From IMG/VR virus record IMGVR_UViG_3300020416_000693, positions 1-36,150 of that record: DNA of 36,150 bases; one strand, given 5' to 3'. The DNA is from a virus. Position 1 is the stretch's first letter. The number at the start of each line of letters is the position of its first letter. A program made the position numbers and the translations under genes. Below, in pieces: positions 1 to 6,913 of this stretch. The notes under the pieces are model-generated. The model was given only the letters and a program-made list of their open reading frames with translations, was not told the origin of the DNA and did not search any database.

Positions 1-2589
1 TGTTCTATCTGCTGTAGGGTCTGTAACTTGTAAAGTTGTTTCGTGTGCGTCATCTGTAGCACCTTCAAATACAATTGCACCATCTCTAATTTGTAGACCT
101 GTTACGTTAGGTGCTGTTAGAGTTTTATTAGTTAACGTTTCTGATCCTGTTAATGAAACAAAACTATCGCCTTGTAGAGCAGTATTAAATTCAGCAAGTG
201 AACCTGTTAAAGTATTATCTCCTAAATCAATAGTTTTGTTTGTTAACGTTTGAGAACTTGTTAATAATGCAATAGCACTTGTGTTAGATAAATCAGTTGA
301 AGCGATTGTGATGTTTGCACTTCCGTCAAATGATTGACCAGCAATTGTTCTTGCAGTAGCCAGAGTAGTTGCCGTATCGGCATTACCTGTTACATCACCA
401 GTAATATCACCAGTAAATGTTCCTGCGATTGCACCTGTACCTGTAATAGTAGGTGACGTTAAAGTTTTGTTCGTTAATGTTTGTGTTGCAGTTAATAAAG
501 CAATTGCAGCTGTATTTGATAAATCAGTTGACGCAATTGTAATATTAGCACTACCATCAAACGATTGTCCTGCTATTGTTCTAGCAGTTTCTAATGCAGT
601 TGCTGTGGCAGCGTTACCACTTGTATCTTGGTTACCAGAAGTATTAACACCTGGCAGATTGATATTTGCACTACCGTCAAAAGATACACCACCGATATTT
701 CTAGCATTTGCTAAAGTAGTTGCTGTTGAAGCATTACCTGTTAATGCACCTTCAACGTTTGCAACAAGTGTACCAGTTGTAATAGTTAAGTTACCTGTTG
801 AAGCACCAGTAAATGAACCAGTACCTACTATAAACTTGTCGGCACTTTCATCAAAACCTATAAATGCGTTATCTGAATCACCTCTCTCCATGACAATACC
901 CATGTCATTACCAGGAGTACCTGTAGTGCCTGTGCCTAATTCTATTAATCTATCTTCAATAGTTGAGTTAGTTGTTGATAGTGTTGTTGTTGTTCCGTTT
1001 ACGGTTAAGTTACCTGTAATTACAGCATTACCACCAACTGATACATTACCATTAAATGTAGCTGCACCAGCGTCTGACATATCTAAAGTTAATGCTGTGA
1101 TAGCAGAACCACCATCATCACCTATAAACTTAATGTCTTTATCTTGTGTAGAAACTTTTATCTCAAAGTCAGTTGAGCTGTTTGAAAATCTACCAAATTC
1201 TGTACCGCCATCTTTTAATATGATGTCAGCACCATCGGCGTCTAAATTAATATCTCCTGCACTATCTAAAGTGATTGTAGAACCATCTATTTCTTCTATT
1301 ACAGGAGTTGTAAGTGTCTTATTAGTTAAAGTCTGTGAGCCTGCTAATGTTGCAACCGTAGAATCTATTGCAATTGAAATCTGATTATCTGAAACGGTAG
1401 TATCAACTCCTGTGCCACCAGCAAAAGTAAGTGTATCTGTACCTACAACAACCGTATCGTTTGAACCACTATCAGCAGCGATAGTGAATGATGTAGATAT
1501 AGCATCCACATATGCCTTAATACTTTGTTGAGAAGCAACAGCAACAGCAGAATTAGAACTTAAATCATCTTCATCTAAAAATGCAGTACCACTTAATGAA
1601 CCATTTAATACAGGACTTGTTAATGTTTTATTTGTTAAAGTTTGTGAAGCAGTTAACAATGTAATTGCAGCTGTATTAGATAAGTCTGTACTTGCAATTG
1701 TTATGTTACCTGTACCATCAAAACTTTGTCCTGCAATTGTTCTAGCAGTTTCTAAAGCCGTAGCAGTAGCTGCGTTTCCTGTAGTTGATCCTGAAGAACC
1801 TGATACGTTACCAGTTACGTTACCTGTGATATTACCAGTAAATGTACCAGCAATTGCACCTGTGCCTGTAATCGTAGGACTAGTTAAAGTTTTGTTTGTT
1901 AATGTTTGAGTACCTGCTAATGTAGCAACCGTAGAGTCTATTGCAACCGTTAGTGTGTTGCCAGAACCAGACGTATCTATACCAGTACCACCAGTAAACG
2001 TCATTGTTTCTGAATCTAAATCTATTGAAAGAGCACCACCAGAGTCTCCTTGAAAATCTAAATCAGAAGCAGTTACTTGTGAATCTACGTATGCCTTAAT
2101 TGATTGTTGCGTTGCTAGTGACGTTGCACTATTAGATGACATATCATCTTCATCAGCAATCGCAGTTATACCATCTAATAAGTTTAATTCTGTAGAAGTA
2201 GCTGTTAGTGCTACATTCTCATTGAACTTAGGAGATGTAAGAGTTTTGTTTGTTAGTGTAGCAGTTGTACCAGAAAATAAAGTATCTAATTGAGCAAGTG
2301 TAACACGACCTTCGGTACCACCATCTGACAACATAAGAAGGTCAGTAGTTTGAAGTGTAGCACTTGTTAAGTCTGTTGCGCCATCAATGTTTATGATTGC
2401 CTCAACAGCACCAAATTCTATTGCGTTACCAGCACCGTTTACTTTTAAAACCTGTCCTGCAGAACCTATAGATAAAGAAGCCCCTAGACCACCATGCGTT
2501 AGAGGTACAAATTCGCCTGATTGATATTCTGCTAATCCTGTTACGTTTGATCCTGAAAACGTTGCACGAACTGGTACTTTACTTGTCAT
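1..2589 (-). CDS. Repeat-rich tail-fibre protein, C-terminus cut by window edge
   Basis: The frame is open from the ATG at 2589 to the window edge, giving at least 863 residues without a stop. The protein is low in complexity, rich in Thr, Ser, Gly and Ala, and contains about seven TLTNKTL-type repeats separated by segments such as TARTIAGQSFDG. This composition is typical of trimeric beta-structured tail fibres in marine T4-like phages. The N-terminus (MTSKVPVRATFSG) is non-repetitive and probably attaches to the virion. Near the window edge it carries a FEGAT-DAHETT-DPTADR module also found in the protein at 32675-33505. The gene lies 3 bases after the previous stop, in the same operon. The receptor-binding C-terminus is not visible. 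Fibre identity rests on repeats and context. Confidence 0.85.
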   Translation of the reverse strand, partial: MTSKVPVRATFSGSNVTGLAEYQSGEFVPLTHGGLGASLSIGSAGQVLKVNGAGNAIEFGAVEAIINIDGATDLTSATLQTTDLLMLSDGGTEGRVTLAQLDTLFSGTTATLTNKTLTSPKFNENVALTATSTELNLLDGITAIADEDDMSSNSATSLATQQSIKAYVDSQVTASDLDFQGDSGGALSIDLDSETMTFTGGTGIDTSGSGNTLTVAIDSTVATLAGTQTLTNKTLTSPTITGTGAIAGTFTGNITGNVTGNVSGSSGSTTGNAATATALETARTIAGQSFDGTGNITIASTDLSNTAAITLLTASQTLTNKTLTSPVLNGSLSGTAFLDEDDLSSNSAVAVASQQSIKAYVDAISTSFTIAADSGSNDTVVVGTDTLTFAGGTGVDTTVSDNQISIAIDSTVATLAGSQTLTNKTLTTPVIEEIDGSTITLDSAGDINLDADGADIILKDGGTEFGRFSNSSTDFEIKVSTQDKDIKFIGDDGGSAITALTLDMSDAGAATFNGNVSVGGNAVITGNLTVNGTTTTLSTTNSTIEDRLIELGTGTTGTPGNDMGIVMERGDSDNAFIGFDESADKFIVGTGSFTGASTGNLTITTGTLVANVEGALTGNASTATTLANARNIGGVSFDGSANINLPGVNTSGNQDTSGNAATATALETARTIAGQSFDGSANITIASTDLSNTAAIALLTATQTLTNKTLTSPTITGTGAIAGTFTGDITGDVTGNADTATTLATARTIAGQSFDGSANITIASTDLSNTSAIALLTSSQTLTNKTIDLGDNTLTGSLAEFNTALQGDSFVSLTGSETLTNKTLTAPNVTGLQIRDGAIVFEGATDDAHETTLQVTDPTADRT
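1882..2262 (-). repeat. Duplicated fibre block, copy 1
   Basis: Approximate limits. This stretch encodes a block of about 120 residues (TLTNKTLTSPKF, then NLLDGITAIADED, QQSIKAYVDSQVTA, DLDFQGDSGGAL) that is nearly identical in amino-acid sequence to one encoded at about 4096-4478 in the neighbouring fibre gene. Many bases differ at synonymous positions, so the copies are old or held alike by selection on the protein. Confidence 0.75.
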
Positions 2590-2592
2590 CTA

Positions 2593-3039
2593 TTAAATCT
2601 CCGATAACTCAGGCATATGTCCTGGTCTTATTGTTGTTACTGCTGTGCCACCTGCATTTGTAAATGGCAGATAATATGATTGACTTACAACGTGATCTAA
2701 AAATCCATTGATCTTTGTTAAATCTTTATTGTTAACCAAGGCAACAGCAACTGCTGTGCCATCAGTTTTTACAAAAGGAACTTTCTTTGCAAAGTTATGA
2801 TAGTAATCGTTTACCCATGCAGAACCATTGTAAACAAGAAATTGTGAATCTACTGAATTTGAAACCGTTACATCATTTAAAGATGTTAAGTTACTAGAAC
2901 TAGCACCACCTATTTCTTTAATAGTACCACTATCATTAATATAGAATTTTTGAGCAGAGGTATCAATCGCAACCTCACGTGACTCAATATCACTAGTAGA
3001 GGGTGTACTTGTACCTGTTTTAAGCTTTATTACCGTCAT
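2593..3039 (-). CDS. Small tail-fibre/baseplate-associated structural protein
   Basis: A 148-residue protein. Its N-terminus (VIKLKTGTSTPSTSDIESREVAIDT) follows the pattern of phage receptor-binding N-terminal modules, in which a Lys/Arg-rich strand is followed by a 'GE-A-DT-KLYI' strand; here it reads AIDTSAQKFYIND. The rest holds SLNDVTVSN and FLVYNGSAWVN, motifs common in fibre-associated proteins of marine myoviruses. The start at 3039 has an AGAGAGAT purine stretch just upstream. It lies between two larger fibre genes and is probably translated with them. A virion role is inferred from these motifs and the position; the exact place in the tail is unknown. Confidence 0.7.
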   Translation of the reverse strand: MTVIKLKTGTSTPSTSDIESREVAIDTSAQKFYINDSGTIKEIGGASSSNLTSLNDVTVSNSVDSQFLVYNGSAWVNDYYHNFAKKVPFVKTDGTAVAVALVNNKDLTKINGFLDHVVSQSYYLPFTNAGGTAVTTIRPGHMPELSEI

Positions 3040-3061
3040 TATATCTCTCTATATAAAACGA

Positions 3062-5113
3062 TTAGTAAGTTCCGCCGTCAATGTCGCCGTATGTTATATT
3101 ACTACCGTTTGATTGTAAAATTTTACCACTTGCACCTAAAGATAATTTAGCAAGAGTATTTGATCCACTTGCATGTAAAATATCACCAGTAGTGTAAGAT
3201 GATTGTCCTGTACCACCATATACTTCATCAATTACCGTACCATTCCATGTACCAGTTGTAATTGTTCCCAATGTAGTGATTGATGTTTGACCAGGATAAG
3301 TTGTTTTAATTTGTAATTCGTCACTTGATACTTCAATAGTAGTGTCATCTACAGCAACGTTTAATGTGTTACCTGATTTAGTTAAAGCTGAACCAGCAGA
3401 TATTTGACCAGCACCAGAGAATTGTTCAACCGTTATGTCAGTTGTTCCTAATGTCGGAGTACCATTGTGTGTAAATACGTAACCATTGTCAGCATTTGCA
3501 GTACCTTGTTCAACGAATACGAAAGCACCACCAGTTATTTCAGCAGCTGCGTCAGCGTCTGGTGTTCTTGTTAATACGTATGCAGTTGAACCATCACCAA
3601 CCGTTGTAACTAAATATAAACCATTTTCAGTTGCGTCTGTTTGATCTTTTAATAAGATTCTATCACTTGCAGATGGTGTAACACCGTCTATAGATAATGC
3701 ACCGTTTGATCCTGCAGTTATTGTACCAGCACCGTTATTGTATGTACCAGCAACGTTTGCTGTTGAAGCTAATTTTGCAGAAGCTTTTACATCTAAACCG
3801 TTTGCAACACTATCAACATATGCTTTTGTAGCAGCGTCTTGTGCTGAAGACGGATCAGTTACGTTTGTAATTCTACTTGAATTAACATCAACCGTACCAG
3901 AACCTTTAGGGTCAAGTATTAAGTTAATGTTTGCGTCACCACCAGCAGATCCTATTTTTACACCATCACCTGTGGCAGCATTTGTAATCTCAACAGCGTT
4001 TACAGCATTTGCAGTTTGTTGAAATATAATCTGTTCATTACCACTTGCGTCAGCGATATGACCATCATCAGCAATTCTAGGTGTTGTTAATGTAGGACTT
4101 GTTAGTGTTTTATTTGTTAATGTTTCTGTTCCTGTTTTTGTAACAACAGATGAGTCTATTGCAACCGTTAATGTGTTACCAGAACCAGATGTATCAATAC
4201 CAGTTCCTCCAGCGATTGTAAGTGTTTCAGAGTCTAAATCTATGTTTAATGCACCACCCGAGTCGCCTTGGAAGTCTAAATCTTGTGCCGTTACTTGTGA
4301 GTCAACATATGCTTTGATTGATTGTTGAGTTGCAAGTGCTGTGGCACTATTACTTGACATATTGTCTTCATCAGCAATAGCAGTAATACCATCAAGTAAA
4401 TTTAATTCAGTTGATGTTGCAGTTAAGGCAACGTTTTCGTTAAATTTAGGTGATGTTAGAGTTTTGTTTGTAAGTGTTTGTGTACCAGCTAATGTAGCAA
4501 CCGTACTATCAATAGCAAAAGTTAATTCGTTGTCAGAAACGGTTGTGTCAATACCAGTACCACCAGTAAACGTTAAAGTTTGACCTGTAGTAAATGTATC
4601 ATTTGAACCACTATCAGCAGCAAGTGTAAAGTTACTTGAAGCTGGGGCAGCGAATGATAGGTTACCAGAACCGTCTGTAGTTAGTAAGTGTCCACTAGAA
4701 CCGTCTGCACTAGGTAAAGTAAATGTAACTGAACTTGCAACACTATTGGGAGATTTTAATGCTACAAAGTGTGCACCGTTATTGGTACCTTCGTTAAATT
4801 TAATAGTACCGCCAGTTGTGGCACTATTACCTATGAATAATTCGTCTATTGCCTTATTAGAATCTACAATTACAGCAGATGAAGCTGTTAATGCACCATG
4901 TGTGTGATCTAATAATAATTTATAATATTGACCACCAATTTCTATTGCGGCGTTTGATGTTGATGTATGATCTCCAATGAATAGTCGTAGACCATTACCA
5001 CCAGCACCTGTGCTGGCGTTTGATGTATCGTAAACGTAAGCAAGTTCCCCTTGCTCTAAACCTGAAGGTGCCGAAGAACCTGTGGTTCGTTTAATCTTTA
5101 TAATTGTTGCCAT
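3062..5113 (-). CDS. Tail-fibre protein with TLTNKTL repeats
   Basis: A 683-residue protein. Residues 1-60 form an attachment-type module (IKIKRTTGSSAPSGLEQGELAYVYDT, then LRLFIGD). The middle has TLTNKT repeats and the block shared with the gene at 1-2589. Around residues 410-435 is DPSSAQDAATKAYVDS, a motif widespread in phage fibre proteins, followed by a segment reading SASDRILLKDQTD. The C-terminus reads TTLGTITTGTWNGTVIDEVYGGTGQ, another motif common in fibre and tail proteins. The start at 5113 is preceded by a GGGAGAA ribosome-binding site. No catalytic motif is visible. It is probably a trimeric fibre or fibre-connector protein. Confidence 0.85.
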   Translation of the reverse strand: MATIIKIKRTTGSSAPSGLEQGELAYVYDTSNASTGAGGNGLRLFIGDHTSTSNAAIEIGGQYYKLLLDHTHGALTASSAVIVDSNKAIDELFIGNSATTGGTIKFNEGTNNGAHFVALKSPNSVASSVTFTLPSADGSSGHLLTTDGSGNLSFAAPASSNFTLAADSGSNDTFTTGQTLTFTGGTGIDTTVSDNELTFAIDSTVATLAGTQTLTNKTLTSPKFNENVALTATSTELNLLDGITAIADEDNMSSNSATALATQQSIKAYVDSQVTAQDLDFQGDSGGALNIDLDSETLTIAGGTGIDTSGSGNTLTVAIDSSVVTKTGTETLTNKTLTSPTLTTPRIADDGHIADASGNEQIIFQQTANAVNAVEITNAATGDGVKIGSAGGDANINLILDPKGSGTVDVNSSRITNVTDPSSAQDAATKAYVDSVANGLDVKASAKLASTANVAGTYNNGAGTITAGSNGALSIDGVTPSASDRILLKDQTDATENGLYLVTTVGDGSTAYVLTRTPDADAAAEITGGAFVFVEQGTANADNGYVFTHNGTPTLGTTDITVEQFSGAGQISAGSALTKSGNTLNVAVDDTTIEVSSDELQIKTTYPGQTSITTLGTITTGTWNGTVIDEVYGGTGQSSYTTGDILHASGSNTLAKLSLGASGKILQSNGSNITYGDIDGGTY
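4096..4478 (-). repeat. Duplicated fibre block, copy 2
   Basis: Approximate limits. This is the partner of the block at about 1882-2262. The encoded residues differ at only a few places (DEDN versus DEDD, TAQD versus TASD, GGALN versus GGALS), whereas third codon positions differ often. Confidence 0.75.
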
Positions 5114-5126
5114 TTAATTCTCCCTA

Positions 5127-5402
5127 TTAAAATGTGCCACCGTTTAATATTAAATTACCACTTTCAGTTTTTATTTCAGTCCTTGTTACAAATTTTTTAC
5201 TAGTATCATCATATTGAATCATTGCACCATCGTCTAGCGTTGACGCATTAACATCGCTCAATCCAACGAACTTGTTTACGTTACTTTGAAGTTGAGCTAC
5301 AGATGGTGAAGTTACAGAAACGTTTTTCGGTCCTGTAGTATTATTATTAATTGTAGCAGTTGTATTAGTACCTGTACTATACGTTGCAGTAATATTTGAC
5401 AT
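5127..5402 (-). CDS. Small structural protein
   Basis: A 91-residue protein, rich in Thr, Asn and Ser at the N-terminus, then FVGLSDVNASTLDDGAMIQYDDTSKKFVTRTEI and a C-terminal LILNGGTF. The 'LDDGA-IQYD-T-KFVTR' stretch is a recurrent unit in small virion-associated proteins encoded next to fibre genes in marine T4-like phages. The start at 5402 has an AAGG ribosome-binding site (AATAAGGTAAGA) and a consensus late promoter 33 bases upstream, so this gene begins a late transcription unit that continues into the fibre genes. The precise function is unknown. Confidence 0.7.
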   Translation of the reverse strand: MSNITATYSTGTNTTATINNNTTGPKNVSVTSPSVAQLQSNVNKFVGLSDVNASTLDDGAMIQYDDTSKKFVTRTEIKTESGNLILNGGTF

Positions 5403-5435
5403 TCTTACCTTATTAAAATTTTGTTGTTATAACAA

Positions 5436-5443
5436 TATTTATA
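5436..5443 (-). promoter_or_regulatory. T4-type late promoter (TATAAATA)
   Basis: The plus strand reads TATTTATA, which is an exact TATAAATA on the minus strand. It lies in an 83-base gap 33 bases upstream of the ATG at 5402, leaving room for a leader with a ribosome-binding site. T4 late promoters consist essentially of this -10 box read by the gp55 sigma factor. The rest of the gap (5403-5485) shows nothing else recognisable. Confidence 0.7.
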
Positions 5444-5485
5444 ATAATTAAGGCTTTCCTATCAAGTACAATTATGTATTTTCAA

Positions 5486-5770
5486 CTACTTTTTGTCTGC
5501 TTCAGCGCCTGTTGAAGAAGAATTAGGTTCATCTTTTTTCATTTCTATGCCTAATTCTTTTGCGATAGCGTTATCATAGTGAGCTTGTAGAATTGCAATC
5601 TTTTCTAACTCTAAAGAAAGTTTGATTTTAGTTGCTTGCAAATCTTGTCTTACTATAATAGAATTGTAAGTTTTAGTTGACAATTCACTTTTCTTATAGT
5701 CTTTACCGTCTATAGTAAAAGTTGGTTCTGTCGCAGGTGCTGTTGTTGAGTTGATATTTTCACTACTCAT
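5486..5770 (-). CDS. Small DUF6447-like phage protein
   Basis: A 94-residue charged protein. After a Ser/Thr-rich N-terminus it has PTFTIDGKDYKKSELS and then a predicted helix (LQATKIKLSLELEKIAILQAHYDNAIAKEL). An 'I-IDGK-Y---LS' strand followed by a helix of this length is the pattern of DUF6447, a small family common in marine T4-like phages; I make that match from memory at moderate confidence. A strong ribosome-binding site (AAGGAG) precedes the ATG at 5770, and a near-consensus late promoter overlaps the end of the upstream gene. The function is unknown. Confidence 0.6.
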   Translation of the reverse strand: MSSENINSTTAPATEPTFTIDGKDYKKSELSTKTYNSIIVRQDLQATKIKLSLELEKIAILQAHYDNAIAKELGIEMKKDEPNSSSTGAEADKK

Positions 5771-5784
5771 GTTATATTTCTCCT

Positions 5785-5792
5785 TATTTATT
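5785..5792 (-). promoter_or_regulatory. Possible late promoter (AATAAATA)
   Basis: The minus strand reads AATAAATA, seven of eight bases of the T4 late consensus. It spans the stop of the 5791-6126 gene, 14 bases before the ATG at 5770. That is close, but an AAGGAG ribosome-binding site still fits in the leader. AT-rich sequence makes a chance match possible. Confidence 0.35.
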
Positions 5793-6126
5793 ATACGTTA
5801 GGTCTAATCGTCATTAGACCTTCAATTATTCTTGTTACCGTACCTGAAGCATCCGTTATGTCTAAATCATAAACGTATCTTGCAGGCGCTTCTAAAGCAG
5901 CCGTTTGTGTTGCAGTTAGTGACATTGTAACATTTCCTGTTGTTCTATCACTATCAAACACAATAGTTAAATCTGTTCTTGTTCTTGTTGAACTAAATCC
6001 CAAAGCCATCTTTGCAGAAGCCGTATAACCCGTTAAATCTAACGGATCTCCGCTGTTATCCTTTACGGTTACGGTTGAACTGAAAGTTGTTCCTTGGTCT
6101 ATATTGTAGTTAGCTGTAGCTGCCAT
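5791..6126 (-). CDS. Small beta-rich virion protein
   Basis: An 111-residue protein starting MAATANYNIDQGTTF. It continues with DNSGDPLDLTGYTASAKM and ends with TRIIEGLMTIRP. The pattern 'IDQG-TF--T-TV-D--G-P-DLTGYT' belongs to a recurrent phage family of small beta-sandwich structural proteins encoded near baseplate and fibre genes. The frame stays open upstream to 6303, but that part overlaps the plus-strand gene at 6178 and has a different composition, so the ATG at 6126 is chosen. No ribosome-binding site is visible, and the late promoter sits only 5 bases before the ATG, so the transcript may be leaderless. It is the first minus-strand gene left of the accessory block. Confidence 0.75.
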   Translation of the reverse strand: MAATANYNIDQGTTFSSTVTVKDNSGDPLDLTGYTASAKMALGFSSTRTRTDLTIVFDSDRTTGNVTMSLTATQTAALEAPARYVYDLDITDASGTVTRIIEGLMTIRPNV

Positions 6127-6128
6127 AG

Positions 6129-6152
6129 TATTATTTATACGTATAAATAATA
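6129..6152. promoter_or_regulatory. Palindromic bidirectional late promoter
   Basis: A perfect 24-base palindrome (half-site TATTATTTATAC). It contains TATAAATA on the plus strand at 6142-6149 and again on the minus strand at 6139-6132. The plus copy would start a transcript about 23 bases before the ATG at 6178, with an AAGAAGG ribosome-binding site in the leader. The minus copy would start at or next to the ATG at 6126. One element therefore serves both the virion genes to the left and the accessory genes to the right. The palindrome and motif matches are seen directly; promoter function is inferred from T4. Confidence 0.7.
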
Positions 6153-6177
6153 GTATTATTCTAAAGAAGGTAAAAAA

Positions 6178-6570
6178 ATGACTATTGACACACAATGGAG
6201 ATACAGAAATACTGCTGTTCCTACACAGACTTTTGAAAATCCAGAAGATTTTTTTGATAATCTTTATACAGGCGCTATAGACGCTAAAGACGTAAAGGAT
6301 CATAAAGATAATAATCTAAAAAATGTAGAGGCATTTGACTCATATCTACTTGCAGATAAGAAGACCGTTATTACATGTAGAAGATTTAAAAGTATGAATG
6401 AATACAATGAATGGAAAAGAGTTAGAGCATTACTGCCGAAAGTAGATTTTCATGTGTCGGAAGAAGAAGGTGATTTTATAAATGTACAACCAGGTACAAA
6501 CGTTGTAACAATACCTCCTATAGATACAGAATTGTGGGAACAAAATCATAGAGATGAGGAGTATAACTAA
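6178..6570 (+). CDS. Unknown small protein, paralogue of the next gene
   Basis: A 130-residue, hydrophilic, acidic protein that I do not recognise. It shares a pattern with the next gene: F-(N/S)-(P/V)EDFF, then AK-----H---N--N, then L--DKK-VI--R-F, then YN-W---R. The two are tandem paralogues of one small fold. It has no signal peptide or membrane segment. The ATG at 6178 follows AAGAAGG at suitable spacing and lies 28 bases after a consensus late promoter. Its stop overlaps the next start as TAATG, which suggests translational coupling. It may act with its paralogue and the downstream ATP-grasp enzyme. Confidence 0.7.
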   Translation: MTIDTQWRYRNTAVPTQTFENPEDFFDNLYTGAIDAKDVKDHKDNNLKNVEAFDSYLLADKKTVITCRRFKSMNEYNEWKRVRALLPKVDFHVSEEEGDFINVQPGTNVVTIPPIDTELWEQNHRDEEYN

Positions 6571-6893
6571 TGACACAAGTTGTTAAAAAATATAAACTAG
6601 AAAACATAGACGCTTCAAAGACATTTGATTCAGTTGAAGATTTTTTTAATCATTCATCTTCAGTAGAAGTAGATTCAGCAAAACTAAATGCCCATATTGA
6701 AAATGATAATGCAAACAGCACAGGCAAAGAAGGTATATTAGGCGAAGACAAAAAACATGTTATCATTTTGAGAGAATTTGCTAATGTTGAAGCGTACAAT
6801 ACATGGCATGCTAAAAGAAAAGAGTTGGGTGATATTGATGATTTGATAAAAGAAACTGATATACCAATGCACCAAAATAATATTGAGTTTTAA
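6570..6893 (+). CDS. Unknown small protein, paralogue of the previous gene
   Basis: A 107-residue hydrophilic protein, not recognised. It has SVEDFFNHSSSVEVDSAKLNAHIENDN, then LGEDKKHVIILREFANVEAYNTWHAKRKEL, which aligns with the upstream gene through most of its length but lacks that gene's Pro-rich C-terminus (TIPPIDTELW). It starts at the TAATG overlap and ends 20 bases before the ATP-grasp gene. The conserved DKK-VI--R-F strand and YN-W helix mark a compact alpha/beta domain. The function is unknown. Confidence 0.7.
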   Translation: MTQVVKKYKLENIDASKTFDSVEDFFNHSSSVEVDSAKLNAHIENDNANSTGKEGILGEDKKHVIILREFANVEAYNTWHAKRKELGDIDDLIKETDIPMHQNNIEF

Positions 6894-6913
6894 TTGTAAT
6901 CTATATATTATGA

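Noticed and set aside
467-1384. Plus-strand open frame of 305 codons opposite the large fibre gene
   Set aside because: It is antisense to repetitive fibre sequence, rich in Val, Pro, Ala and Ser, with no ribosome-binding site; similar open frames opposite 1703-1909, 3738-4022 and 4341-4583 arise from the same repeats.
6127-6303. N-terminal extension of the virion protein at 5791-6126
   Set aside because: It overlaps the plus-strand gene starting at 6178 and the late promoter; the family begins at the MAATANY segment.
6910-6912. Upstream ATG before the ATP-grasp gene
   Set aside because: It opens a nine-codon frame out of phase with the gene; the ATG at 6914 gives the expected N-terminal strand.
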